The notes under the pieces are model-generated. The model was not told where the DNA came from. It worked only from the letters and a program-made list of their open reading frames with translations, and ran no database searches. Below, one piece after another: positions 44,583-55,826 of a stretch of DNA of 64,000 nucleotides (within the stretch, counting starts at the first letter, position 1; each line of letters opens with the position of its first letter). Source of the DNA: Notospermus geniculatus (Eukaryota > Nemertea > Pilidiophora > Heteronemertea > Lineidae); assembly GCA_002633025.1 (NCBI GenBank), contig NMRB01000169.1:478769-542768 (forward strand), given 5' to 3'. A program made the translations under genes and the position numbers.

Positions 44583-44938
44583 GTTGTGATGACAAATGTT
44601 TGTCAAGAGCCCCCTGGACAGAGTACACGTAGGGGACGTACAGTAAAACCTCGCATGCACTTGCCCAGAATCAACGTTAATCTACTGAGATCGAAATAGG
44701 CCGAAGTAGCATTCGTTCCAAGCTGGTACCCTACAAGTGGCATGCATGTACGGCTCATTTTGCCGAAATCTAAAATTTCGCTGTGAAAATATCATCTTTT
44801 CCTAATTCACACAGCAAAATGTGGGCGGGGCTGAACCTAATGATGCTTATGAATATTAAATACGTACTTGCTGTGTAAATAAAAATTCACTCCTTAGTTA
44901 CACAGCATGCTGTGCAAATAGCCCCGGCCAATTAATTG

Positions 44939-45677
44939 TTAACATAAATACAAACAATTTAAAAGAGCAGCAGAAGGATATTTTTTAAAACATTTATCAA
45001 ATGTACAGGCAATTTAAAAAGCTGAGCTCATTCCCTAGTGGCAATCCACGGAACTTTCCTTTGTGCGCTAATCAAACGACCAGTCATTCACATTCAGAGG
45101 TGAGATTAAATCCGATCACCCTGATATACTGTTTTCGAAAACCAATCTTCGGTGTACGTGCCGACCCGAAATCTTTTGTGTGCACTGCGGGTATTGTTCA
45201 GGTCACAAATGGCCGAACAGAGTTTACTCAAAGAGCGGGAATAGTGCAAATCTACATAACAAAGAAGTAACCGGCGAGCTGTATGGAAACTTTCAAATTT
45301 CCCAAACAAGTTTTCTCTTTTTTGGACACATATATTTGAAAATTTTCTTTTGTATGTTTTATGTGCATTCTAGTGCAATACGATCGCCTTTTTTGGATAG
45401 TTGGTCGGGAATATGAAATATTTCAAAAACTGTAAATCGAGCCTTTTTTGGCATTAAATAGTTTATACCAATTAATGGAAAATACTTTCGTAAAAAACGG
45501 ATCGTTAGGCCCTGCAGACATCAGACCTGTACGTTACAGACTATGTGGGAAACTGATGTGTCGCATCCCAAGTCTGCAAAATTGTTTGCAAACTCAAATG
45601 TTGACAACTTGTTATAACTTAATTAACTCCATCGTAATTGGTCAAAATGAACAATTCTTTCACAGAACGGGAGCATA
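44939..45677. other. No gene seen
   Basis: AT-rich, with no recognisable exon. Confidence 0.4.
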
Positions 45678-45824
45678 AGGCCTGCTTTCCATTGGCGCGT
45701 TTCTGTGCGCGGAAACGCTCGAAAGCATTGTTTTTTTCCGCTTCGTTGGTCACGGCGCGGAAAAAAACAATGCTTTCGGGCGTTTCCGCGCACGGAAACG
45801 CGCCAATGGAAAGCAGGCCTAAGG
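45678..45824. mobile_element. 147-bp near-perfect palindrome
   Basis: The arms 'ggcctgctttccattggcgc' and its complement are more than 55 bp long with few mismatches. The inner 'gaaagcattgtttttttccg' also has its complement. It abuts the next element. Confidence 0.8.
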
Positions 45825-45957
45825 CTAAGAATCCATTCACGCGATTTTCGTGCCGCGTGATGTCGCATCCTTTGTCCAGGACCAATGCAGTTGAAACAAA
45901 CAATGCTTTCGAGCGTCTGCGGCAAGAAAATCGCGTGAATGGATTCTTAGGCTAAAG
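45825..45957. mobile_element. 133-bp palindromic MITE
   Basis: The arms 'gctaagaatccattcacgcg' and 'cgcgtgaatggattcttagg' are near-perfect. The interior is not palindromic. It is directly adjacent to 45678-45824. Confidence 0.75.
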
Positions 45958-46374
45958 GTTGTAGCTAAAACATTTTGTTGACGTCAATTAGTTACTTTTT
46001 GTCATGAATATGTTAGGACGCTTGTTTTCAAAGAGTGTCAATAAAGTCGGCATAGGTACATGTAGCCCACCGCCTTAACGCGGGTATTTTCAGGGGAGGA
46101 TAGGGAATGAATACAGTGCCCCATTACCGCGAGCCAGTAATCGTTTTCCTGTCAGCTGACTTCATCGGAACTCACCGGACGACATGCTTCTTGTGGTATA
46201 TTTCATTTGGCTGTTGATATTTACACGGCAGCCGGGTACGCAGTGGTGAAAAGACGTCTTGTTTGCCCGGCCGCCGGTTACGCACTGAGGGAAATACGTC
46301 TTGCTTGCCCGTTTGCCGTTTACGCAATGAGGAAATCCGTCTTGCCTACCCGGCTGCCGGTGTAAAGTCGGAGA

Positions 46375-46515
46375 GTGTTTCTGTAGCTCAGTGTTCCCCA
46401 ACAATAGACGCGGCCTAGAATGGTTATTGTTGGGTTAGTTGCCGCTTAATCCGTCAGGAGGGAAACAGTAGGAAAAACACAGAAATAAGGGGAACACTGA
46501 TCGACGTTACACCGG
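46375..46515. repeat. Inverse copy of 19505-19640
   Basis: It contains 'ctcagtgttccccaacaata' and 'gccgcttaatccgtcagg', matching the repeat nested in the MITE at 19453-20153 in the opposite orientation. Confidence 0.7.
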
Positions 46516-46904
46516 TCACGGAGTGACAACTTTCGTCGTTATTTTAACGGCAGTTGCCGGGTAAAGAACGCAGACAATTATCCTTCGGAACTGGCTGCGG
46601 GTCAATATAAACATGGAACGCAAAACTGGTGCATGTGGCTTGCCGGGTGTAAAAGTAATAATATTCCTTATCACGGCATTAGTTACTAATTTCGTTAGAC
46701 GCATTTTGGCTGACTTTGGGAATCTGATGGAAGGAAGCGTTCCTCGAAAACGGATTTTCGGTAAATAAAAAGGACCCGATAGTACTGATTTGAAGTGTCT
46801 TATTAGGATCTGCCAATGAATGAAATCTTTGTCCCAGATAAATGGCATCGCCTCTCCGGCAGCCCTTTTCCCGCTAAAGCCCCTGTCACCCTGTGGCGAC
46901 TCAG

Positions 46905-47044
46905 GCGGGCGAATCCCCGAACTAGAATGAAATAGTCCATGGATCATGTGCTCACCCCTTTGGACATAATGGTGTAATGACAGACAGAGGTATGTACATG
47001 GGGCATGGACCATTTCATTCTAGTTCGCGGGGATTCGCCCGCCT
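46905..47044. mobile_element. Palindromic element with fragment of the 'ggtccatggac' repeat
   Basis: The arms 'ggcgggcgaatccccgaact' and 'agttcgcggggattcgcccg' are inverted. The interior holds the first ~70 bp of the repeat seen at 6111 and 13477 (tgaaatagtccatggatc). It ends one base before a single N (47045). Confidence 0.65.
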
Positions 47045-47045
47045 N

Positions 47046-47710
47046 TTATTATTCATTATGATTCATTCAGTTTCACGCCAGTGAGTCCCTTGGAATGTGT
47101 TTGTCTGGGGAAAACCCAATGACTATAGATCGACCTTTGCCTCTACTCTGTTCGCCAATTTTAGGCCGCACTAGCGCTCAAATAGATCTTATTGTCGTCA
47201 GTCAGTTATAGGCCTTGGCATTCAACGGTCTGCTGATTAGCACATGTAATATCTGGAAACGTACTATAGTGAACGTGTGTTACAAATAGTAAACAAACCC
47301 ACGTGAAGAATAAAGTTTCAAACTTGCGTGCAGTTTTTCTCCCACTTTTGTAAACATTTTTCAAACTTTGAAAATGGAAATGTGTTGCTCACCAAATGGA
47401 GCTTGTCCGTATAACAGCCGATTCCGGGTTTTTGAAGTAGATGTCCGCGATATTCAGGAAAAAGATAAAATTATCAGGCGTAAAAGCTAAACTTTGTTAA
47501 TTATAAGCATAATTAACATATTTTTTTTTAAATCCGCGGTTATACGGACATGCGCTAGGCATGGCTGCGTCTTTTCCAACAGAGTTTGCTCCGATGTGAC
47601 ATAGCATGTTGACGTAAAATTGCTCAAGGAAATTTGTTCGGTCTTTCCAACAAAGTCATTTTTCTGGGCAATCCGGAACTAGGATCCAGTTATTTAGGGT
47701 GAAAGTTCAC
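47046..47710. other. No gene seen
   Basis: No exon or repeat is recognised. Confidence 0.4.
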
Positions 47711-47711
47711 T

Positions 47712-48292
47712 TAAGGGCTCCGCACACTAGCGACTAAATTGAGGCGACCAGCGAGGCGACTGTCGACTACGACGTCGCAGGCGATAATCGCCTGTGAAGT
47801 CGCTGAGCTATGTCGCACGCGACAATTTCCTAGGACGATCCGCAAAGGGGCGACTATTTTGCTGGAGACGGTCGCAGTAGAAGTGGACTGGGCCAAGCGA
47901 CCAAAAGTTCAACATGTTGAACTTTCGGTCGCTTGGTTGCCGCTGTCTTGCATTGTCCTTTTGTCCACTATTTCCGACGGTAAAACTGGCCAATCAGGAA
48001 ACGTTCCACCGGTCACCTGACAATGTGCACGTGCTCAACACGCACAGGTCTTTCTTGGTCGCTCATGTAGTCGGCAAGTGAATGTGTTTGCAACGAAGCG
48101 ATCACTGAAGCGATTATGTAAAGAGACCAGTCGGAGGGACTTATCGCGCGACCAAATTGTGTAATTCAGTCGCGTAACAATCTCCCGCAAAGAGGAGACC
48201 AAAAGGTAAAAATGTTGAGTCGCTGGCCTGGTCGCAAGCCCGATCGCCCAGAAAATCGCTCGAAAAATCGCTAGTGTGCGGACCGCTTTAGA
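47712..48292. mobile_element. ~580-bp MITE, uninterrupted relative of 13319-14446
   Basis: The ends 'agggctccgcacactagcga' and 'tcgctagtgtgcggaccgct' are inverted. 'aaatcgctcgaaaaatcg' and 'gtcgcaggcgataatcgcc' match the element at 13319-14446. This copy lacks the 879-bp insertion. Confidence 0.8.
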
Positions 48293-48840
48293 TACTTCAT
48301 ACGTAACGTACCACACTAGAAATGCTTTTGTAATCATTGTTATAAATGAATTATCACAAGTTAAAGTTGGGCAGTTCAGTGCCACGCAATAGGTATAGAT
48401 CGACCTTAAGGTAAATAATCCCATCAAAATAAAGAGGAATCCGGCAACCGTCGGTGAAACAGCAGCCGGTTAAACAAAACATTTTTTGTCCGCTGGTTGA
48501 CCGGCAGCCGGGTGAATATGACCGGCAGCCGGGTAAATAGTCACTTCGATTTCATTTTCGTTTGCCACACGTAGGGCGAAGGCTGCTTACTCTGACCACT
48601 ATTTGTGTGACCCGCTCCATCAAACTGATCACTCATCACCTATTAGTGTTCACCATCACTTCGTTGTGACTTTGAAGTAAAGCCTGCTCAAGCCTGCCAC
48701 CCGGGACTGAGTCCATATGACTTCCACATTTGGTCTGACAATTTCGGTAACAGGACCACCTCACCTATGTGGACCACTTGCTCCAGTCCGTGGGTGGTCC
48801 ACTTACCGACGTTCTACTGTATAAATAATTTCTCGTTAAG

Positions 48841-49469
48841 GGTCAGTGGAAAGACTCAGTACATATTCTCCAACGTTTTTGGCAAAGTCCTTAGATTCAT
48901 CGACCGCACTGCTTTCGTGGCACTACCATCGTCCGTCCGTTTGCCAGACACAATGACCTTGATTTTCTATCTGAAAGTATATTTCCCGTCAAGGCGAACT
49001 TACTTTAAGCATACTGTGTTGTCGACGAACTATTATGGACATTTTTTCACCATAATGATTGGGTTTGACCTAGTCATGTTGCAAACGGGAATAATAAACA
49101 GGCGAATGGTTCGGGGGACATACGGAGCTCACGTTCCAAAGCAGATGAATGGTTGGAATCATCCAAACCATGTTTGGGATGAGGTTATCATAACTGCCAG
49201 GGGGAACAGTAAAATCTATGACGTAACCGTAGTGTTCTTCGTCAACGGGAAAAAGTTAGGCCGAAGAGAAGGGAGGACGACGAAAAGAACCTACCACCCT
49301 AACGAGGGAGAAAAACTTAATATCAGTGAGTTTTTGATCGGACGTTCTAAGACGAACTATATTAGTATCTCAGAGCACAGCGCATACTTCATCGGTTATA
49401 TTGCACGGTTTATTGTCTTACCGTTCATTCTTACTGACAGCGATATAACAAGGAAACAGAAGAGAGATA
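48841..49469 (+). CDS. LamG/ConA-like domain exon, copy 2
   Basis: The acceptor 'tctcgttaag' ends at 48840. The exon begins with one base of a split codon and then VSGKTQYIFSNVFGKVLRF. The LamG-like order is complete: TAFVALPSSVRLPDTMTLIF, then YLKVYF, FFTIMIGFDLVMLQTG, WDEVIITA, VVFFVNGKKLG, then LNISEFLIG and FIGYIARFIVLPFILTDSDI. There are no cysteines. LNIS is a glycosylation sequon. It ends ITRKQKRD plus one base at donor GTGAGT (49470), phase 1, which fits the last exon at 50095. The basic KQKR just before the junction could be a proprotein-convertase site (inference). The product is likely secreted or extracellular, with a carbohydrate- or protein-binding LamG-type fold. The ligand is unknown. 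Confidence 0.75.
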
Positions 49470-50094
49470 GTGAGTATCCATAAAAGGATGAATTTTTGCG
49501 CCTCAACTTCCAGCCTCTGGTCATGCTGGTTAGATTACCGGAGAAGTGGATTAAAGGACCACGGTATTGCCACTTTCTGTTGACAGCCGGCGCCACCGAC
49601 ACCATTCTCTAATACTGTAGTAAAGCCTTTCGCGCCAGTGTTGGAGAATGTATGATTACACTACAATGCGCGTAGTAGCATGCGTGGTTTACCAAGTCGT
49701 CAATAGAGGTCTCCCTTAACGCGGATAGGTGTAACGCAGGATTGGGAAGGAATACAGTGGTCCTTTAAAGTGGCACTTCTTGTCGACAGCCAGTGCCACC
49801 GCGGTGATTGCGTCATTCCCCAATACTGTAGTTTTGCCATTCGCCTCAGTGTTGGAGAATGTATGACCACAATACGATGCACACTGTAATCTATGCAATA
49901 GGTGGCGTGATATTTTGTGGTACTAACCATCTCCTGAAATATCCTGAAATACATTTGATCATGGTGAAATGAAGTCGAATTTCGCATGTCTTGTACATTT
50001 GTACTTCCTGTTTCGTGTCCTTAAAAAAAGTTCCTCCTACTAGTTTCACCGAGTGTTCTTTTGAAATTTATCTACGTTTTCGCCTTTTATCTAG
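49470..50094 (+). other. Intron of copy 2
   Basis: It runs from GTGAGT to 'ccttttatctag' (625 bp). It carries two copies of the 'cagccggcgccacc' / 'cattctccaatactgtag' repeat, where copy 1 has one. It also has the empty 'atggtgaaatgaagtc' site. Confidence 0.75.
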
Positions 50095-50327
50095 GTAATG
50101 GATGTACCGTTTACCATTTACAAGAACACTGGAAGAATGACTGGTATTTCGTGGAGAATGACGCCGACGTGTTATATCTCAAACAACGTACGAACATAGT
50201 TCGGTCTACCCTCGAGTGTGTCAGTTCATTTACATATTCGTCAGTAATCAGTTACAAGAACACTGACGTCATGTTTAATATTTCGTCTGGTACTTGCACA
50301 TATTATTTTAAAGCCCCTCTGTATTGA
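50095..50327 (+). CDS. Cys-containing last exon, copy 2
   Basis: It begins GT, completing AGT (Ser) with the previous exon, then NGCTVYHLQEHWKNDWYFVE, TLECVSSFTYSSVIS, SSGTCTYYFKAPLY and TGA. It has three cysteines, an odd number, so one may pair with another chain (inference). It is nearly identical to the other copies. The domain is not recognised. Confidence 0.78.
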
Positions 50328-50890
50328 ATTTTACGCCCGCATTTTCACGTAGAGGTCTCATATTAGCGTAGCCTCGTGAAGGTCCCCAAAATGCTATGCT
50401 CGGGAGCCAGTCGTTGTGTCGCTCCGGCGACTGGGGCCCGAGTCTCCAAAATGCCTGCTTGACACGTATTTCAAAGAATCATGTCCTATAGTTTTCATAT
50501 TGAGAAAACTCTAATCTATCAGATACAGTACACTACACTAACCTCGGAGGTAGTAATCACTTTCCGAATTCAGTAATTTCAAAAGAGATGAAATTCGAGA
50601 TCAACTTTCTTGAAAAGGGCACTTCATAACCTAGTGTCCATATCATGGTGTGTTTAGTGATTTTTCGCAACGCCAATCCGGGTATGTCCGAGGCAGGTGT
50701 GCTTTGTTCGGTCTTCAGTGATATCTTGTGTTTCGTTTGCTTCATTTTGCGTTTATTATTTACAGCCAGTACACAAAATTCACGGAAAAGTTTACTTTAT
50801 TTGCCTACTATGAAGGAAGAATCTTTTTTCCGTTAATCTGGCTCGCAGGATTTGAGTCTGGGATGCCTAGAGAATACCTATTTCGCACTA

Positions 50891-51417
50891 TGTCATGAAA
50901 TTTCACCCAGATTATTCTGATAATTAGGCCAGTCTGTGATCGATCACGAATGATTTATAATATTGATTCGAAATGTACAAAAAGTAACGATACATATCAA
51001 TATAAACTACAATGTACCGGTGCTGCTCTTCGTCAGAAGTTAAACGTTTTGTGTAAAATCATGCTTTCGTGTTTTTGCTTTTATACATGTAACTGTTTAT
51101 CTTTACATTGATGAAACATTCCCTACGGCTTGCTTACGAAACGGAGCTGTCATATATTTTTATCGGTTGTATTTATCTAACTTACATAGGCCTACTCTTT
51201 CTACTTTGCCTAGCACTCACTCGTTTTCTAACTGGCTTACGGACCATGCTCAGACTCTGAGTCGGATAAAGATATAGGAAGTCTGAGTATCCAGATTCTA
51301 TTCAGCCAGTTTACTGGCTAAAAAGCGAGTAAGAAATAAAAGTGGAAAATAAGAAGTGGGAAATTTTGCACTTTTACGTAAATTTTTCAATTTCTCAAAC
51401 TGGGGTAATTTTTCCCA
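50891..51417. other. No gene seen
   Basis: No exon recognised. Ordinary AT-rich sequence. Confidence 0.4.
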
Positions 51418-51495
51418 TTGCTCATCACTGACGTCATGCTTAATACTCAATCTGATACATGTACGTGTGCATTACATATTATGCTAATGTTTTTT
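51418..51495 (+). pseudogene. Degenerate piece of the last exon
   Basis: 'cactgacgtcatgcttaat' followed by 'acttgcaca'-like sequence resembles the TDVMFNISSGTCTYY part of the last exons (here ITDVMLNTQSDTCTCALHI). It probably marks a decayed extra copy. The hydrophobic frame that follows (LFGAFISFAIVSTSNIIII) is not recognised. Confidence 0.45.
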
Positions 51496-51701
51496 TCTGT
51501 TTACATTATGTTTTCCGAAGCTCTTTACATTATTGAGAATCATCCAGCCATCGAGCTGCTCGTTTCTCCATTTCATCTGTTTGGAGCATTCATTTCCTTC
51601 GCTATCGTATCAACGAGCAACATTATCATTATCGTCACTGTAAAACTCATTTCAAATAAACGGATCGAAATCAGCCGACGAGGTCATGGGCATTCTAGGG
51701 A

Positions 51702-51736
51702 AAGGCACAGACTTCCTTGCAAAGGAAGTCTGTGCC
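51702..51736. repeat. Perfect hairpin
   Basis: 'aggcacagacttcctt' and 'aaggaagtctgtgcct' are separated by three bases. It is not followed by a T-run, so I do not call it a terminator. Confidence 0.75.
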
Positions 51737-51774
51737 TCATACTGTGTAGTGCCCAAAACTAAATCAGGGACGCC

Positions 51775-52010
51775 GTTATACTTTATCCTCGCCTGTAAGA
51801 GGTCAGTCCAGAGTAGGTCTACTCATGACTAGGCCTTTGTTCCATTCCATAATTGGCGCCGGTGCTTCGTTCTTTGTTCGACCAATCAGAACGAGGAAGT
51901 TTGTTGGAATATTGCACCCACAATGACCTGGCAATGCCTAGACTTGCCTAGAAGGTGTCTTCTGGACATTAATGACTGACCTCTTAGAGGCGAGGATAAA
52001 GTATGAACAC
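51775..52010. mobile_element. ~235-bp MITE
   Basis: The arms 'atactttatcctcgcctgta' and 'gaggcgaggataaagtat' are inverted, with 'agaggtcagtc' and 'gactgacctct' continuing the pairing. Confidence 0.75.
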
Positions 52011-53159
52011 TTTATAGAAAGTATGAACACAGTGCAGCACTAGCCTATGTTCATTTCCTCTCATTAGTCCGGACGCAGAACGATAAAGTGGGACATTTTG
52101 AATCTACAGAAATTTTTTGCATTTTTTATATCACCAAATGACAGAGATTCAGAATGTTGAATTTCGTATTTCGTACTTGGTGTTTCGTCAGGTTTGCGAA
52201 AACTCACTACAAGTAAAGCTTACCGGTACATTTGTATTTTTACATTGTTCGGCAACAGCATTAAATGCACTGCAACATGATTGTGTTGTACGTCACTTTG
52301 GAAGGAATGCGGTCAGTTTTGGTTGGGCAAGTTCGATGTTGCTCGGCATGATTGAAGATTACTTTCCTGACGGAATCTGACGATATTCACAGCATTGGTA
52401 ACGACCTTTGTTATACAGAAAGCAAGAGTTCTTGATGAAAGGAATAAGGGAGGCCTGCGAAAGTTAAGTGGACAACAGGCGCCTCTCCGCGCTCGAGTTT
52501 TCTCCGGCAATTTGGCTGTCTATGTGGGAAACTCGGCCGTGGAGAGAACTCTGGGCAGTCGTTTCTGTCATTGGTCTTCGCGTAGGTCGGAAAAAAACAA
52601 CTACGGTGACTCGCCCATCGAGAGCCAACTCGGAGCACCGCCCTCGGTATTGCCAGCCGGCACCACCATCGCCGTGCGCGCTACTCTTCTGCTCCAAAGA
52701 CTTACACATGTAACCTTGTTGTCGGCGAATGGAGGCGATGTACGTACATTTTGTAATGGATTTTTGTAGTTTGTGTTGAAGCCACTAGGTGGCTTTCTCT
52801 ACGTTTGCAATCAAAAATACCGGACACAAATCACATGCCGTGCTCCTTTAAGAATAAGCCTGACGGTGTAAAGGATCACTATAGAAAGGTAGTCCTATCG
52901 TTGTAGATTTTAACAGGAGTTGTTATCAAGGCCAAGGTGATATAGAACCTGCCATCGTGTCATAATTGGTATTTTTCATCAGATGCATCAGTTGAACTAA
53001 ACCTTTCTACATTTGCAATAATCCACTCTGTCATTTAATATAAAAGAATGTCCACACATTTCTATTTGTTATGACAAGCTTGGTGTATGAACTCCGACCA
53101 CTCAGAACAAAGCGAAAGACCAACACAGGAATAACGAAGGGGCTTATACTCTCCAGTTC

Positions 53160-53580
53160 CGAGTGGCGCGAGGTTTATCAACGATAGCTGCGAACGGCTG
53201 GGCCGAATTTGACATGCCATACATCAATCGATTTGTCTTTTTTGGCGCTACAGCCATCATCACTGTCATTTTCCCGCAAAACGTGACAGAAAAAAGTTCC
53301 TTCACAAATCACAGTTTGTGTTCAAGGCCGAAATGGCGGCCATTGTGAAATGACGCAATCCATCGCGCACGTGTAAACTGCACTGAACACATGGCGAAAT
53401 GAAATGGGTTTTGAGAAAGGGATCCGTTATGTCAGCCTTACGCGAAAAATGAAGATACACGCGAAAAAGAAAGATACCGGCAAGAAAGACAAGTCGATTG
53501 ACGTACAATGTATGTTTCGTAAAATTTGACCCAGCCGTTGCGGAGCTATCGTTGATAAACCTCGCGCCACTGGGAAGTGG
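53160..53580. mobile_element. ~420-bp foldback element specific to copy 3
   Basis: The arms 'gtggcgcgaggtttatcaac' and 'gttgataaacctcgcgccac' are near-perfect. The second pair (atagctgcgaacggctggg / cccagccgttgcggagctat) is imperfect. Copy 2 lacks it between the equivalent blocks. Confidence 0.75.
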
Positions 53581-53927
53581 AATGAACTGTAGTCCATTAT
53601 GGCATAAGCTTTGTTATGGGTGCAACTAATTTTCATTCCTTGTGTTGTCGAAACATTTTCACTGAAATCGGCTTGCCTGAGTTCGTCGATGGAGTACGAG
53701 GCAAAACACGGAGAGAAGCTCACTGGTGTGCGAATTCGATCGTGCTCAGTCTCTCTGATGACATGTTCGAAGGAAATTTCTATTCTTGTGGCAGAATCCC
53801 TTGACCACAAAACTATAGGCCTACATGTAGCAAAAGCGACATAGACAGACAAGAAATGCGCGGGTTGTGAATTTGACCGGTATCTTCATTTTGATGGACA
53901 ACAAAAGAATACTAAAAAAATATTACA

Positions 53928-54027
53928 ATGAGGTTAGGGCCTATTCTTTTACCATGGTTACTGGTAACTAATCAGCAAACGTTTAGCCTTTATTGGGCAC
54001 CAATGGAGCCTTCACAAAACGTATCCG
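53928..54027 (+). CDS. Candidate first exon, copy 3 (signal peptide)
   Basis: MRLGPILLPWLLV is again encoded. The early donor position reads GTAACT, a poorer site. The downstream donor G|GTGAGT at 54028 is conserved, phase 1. That the later donor and not the early one is kept in all three copies suggests the longer exon is the real one, if it is an exon at all. Confidence 0.42.
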
Positions 54028-54344
54028 GTGAGTTTTTTTGGAAAGGAATTTCGCCATCCGGGACATCCGCGACTGTGGCGCTGCAACACCAGCTATATAC
54101 TAGCAACCAGTGCGGGAACTGAGTTTGTTAATTGTGCAGGCTGCTGGTTGACCCACGCATCTTCATTGCCCAATCGTTGTTTCTGTTTTTTTTGTTTCTT
54201 CATTTTTGCGGTTTTGTGGTTCGCAAGATACTACACCCCATCCCATCGCCCACTGGTACTGCAACCAGGAAAGGGTGATAGTTTTGGTACTGCTGTTGCA
54301 TTGTGGGCACACCTATCTGTGCTGCTGCGTGCCCTTTTCAAAGT

Positions 54345-54494
54345 GTTAAGCTGTGTTTACCACACATCCGGAATGCGGTATAGGGATGCGGAATCCCCGG
54401 CGGAAGCGATATGTTGTATGCAAAGTGCATTGCATTTTCCGCTTCCGCGTTCCGGAATCCGCATCCGCGTGTCAGCTAAACGTAGCTTTAGGAA
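54345..54494. mobile_element. ~150-bp MITE
   Basis: The left part 'aagctgtgtttacc' with 'ggaatgcggtatagggatgc' faces 'gcatccgcgtgtcagctaaa' on the right. The inner 'ggcggaagcg' and 'cgcttccg' also pair. Confidence 0.65.
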
Positions 54495-54799
54495 AGTGCA
54501 GGTAAACGTTTCATAGCCTCTTGAAGGTTTCCTGCTTGCCCGAGTACATGTACTTCAAAGAATCAAGCGACAGTTTTCAGCACACATTGAAAAAACTGCA
54601 GGTAGAGCTCAAATGCAGTTAGAGAGAGCATAGGCCTACTACACAAATGTCTGCGATCGTGAGCAATTAGTGCGGAATTGAATACATGTATAGTGTGGCT
54701 TTAAATCCGAAACGCGTTTTGATTTATATCATAAAATGGTGAAACTTTCCTTCAAATTTTTCAATTTAATTGATATTTGCATATACATGTATACATGTA

Positions 54800-55826
54800 C
54801 ATGTACAGCCTTGGAAATTAGTAAATGGACAGTGAAGATGTTGTTTATCTCAGAGCTGGTTGATGGTAATTGAATGCGGTTTTCTGCATATGATAGGCAA
54901 ATTATCTGGCTATAAAAGCATAGTGATGACCTTGAATCTGCTATCATAGAAATTGCCAAATTTGGCGATTTTCAAAGTGACCTAAAATCAACATTTTTGC
55001 ATTCACGTTCTTTTCAGAATTTTTTACATCCGCGGATAGCTCTTACTGACAGATGACAAATTTGTCAATTGTTTTTACAAGAAAATTGGTATTTTTGCTA
55101 ATTTAAACCGAATTTGTGCTGAAAATATCATTTTTCTATAAGCCCAACGTCACTGGCTTTTTAGATGGCCCCTGCCCATTCATTACCCTCAATCAATACA
55201 ATGGTCACTGAACAGTGACCTGGCATGTCTCCAGGGACCTTGGTGAAGTAGGCCAAAGTCCTCATGCATATTCCTGCAGTGAGTGGCTTTTGTGTATTCA
55301 ATAAACCTTATTTGAAATAGTCAAAGGACTTCCTAATCAACACCATTCAAACGTTATGCAGTCTTACATAAGATTCATAACAGCTTTCAAGAATAACTGG
55401 GGAAGACCCTGGCCCAGGTCATGAGTATTGATCAACAACTTGAGTAGTAGAGGTCACATGCCTAGGGGCTTTCTCAAGACTGATTGCCCAGTTCAGCTGA
55501 CGATATTTGATAAAAAGGCGTTTATCCCAGTCTTGGGATTTCGCATCTTGATGAAACTTGAACTAGGGACCATTTTTTAGGGTGGCGGACAAGTCTGCAG
55601 TGAAAAATTTTGGGTTTTTCAAAAAATAAAATAGTTGATTTTGGGTCACTTTGGAAATCGCCAAATTTCGGCACTTTTTATGATAGCAGATTCAAGGTCA
55701 TCACTATGCGTTTATAGTCAGATGATTTGCCTATCATATGCAGAAAACCGCATTCAATTATCATCAACCAGTTCTGAGAAAAACAACATTTTCACTGTCC
55801 ATTTACTAATTTCCAAGGCTGTACAT
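54800..55826. mobile_element. ~1.03-kb foldback ending at a single N
   Basis: The left arm (54800-54991: 'tacagccttggaaattagta', 'gtgatgaccttgaatctgct') has its complement at 55633-55826. The interior is not coding. The right end meets the N at 55827 and the sequence then resumes as gene copy 3. Confidence 0.75.

Larger units (their letters stand above)
43777..44938. mobile_element. ~1.16-kb foldback with internal tRNA-like unit
   Basis: The left arm (aattaattacgccgtgac, tatttgcacagc) and the right arm (gctgtgcaaatag, ccccggccaattaatt) are inverted. Several more 'cacagca/tgctgtg' words occur inside. The interior carries a Pol III-type tRNA-like sequence (43968-44041) and another small MITE (44403-44582). 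Confidence 0.65.
48571..50890 (+). repeat. 3' part of tandem gene copy 2
   Basis: Collinear with 55828-58355 of copy 3: the 'gtagggcgaaggctgctta' start, the LamG exon, the intron and the last exon. Its tail (50700-50890) is collinear with 35150-35345 of copy 1. Confidence 0.8.
52300..54200 (+). repeat. 5' part of tandem gene copy 3
   Basis: 52310-52950 matches 39650-40316, 53610-53815 matches 40318-40520, and 53928-54110 matches 40639-40820. A ~420-bp foldback element (53160-53580) is present here and absent from copy 2, so it was inserted after the duplication. Confidence 0.75.

Noticed and set aside
44388-44699. Glycine-rich ORF
   Set aside because: Product of the G-run interior of a hAT-like MITE.
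45619-45955. Overlapping ORFs on both strands
   Set aside because: They are mirror images generated by two adjacent palindromes.
51702-51736. Perfect hairpin as a transcription terminator
   Set aside because: There is no T-run after it and bacterial-type termination does not apply to this genome.
51418-51762. Hydrophobic ORF as a membrane protein (possible receptor fragment)
   Set aside because: The first part is a decayed last-exon copy and the end runs into a hairpin. The hydrophobic middle alone does not support a family call.
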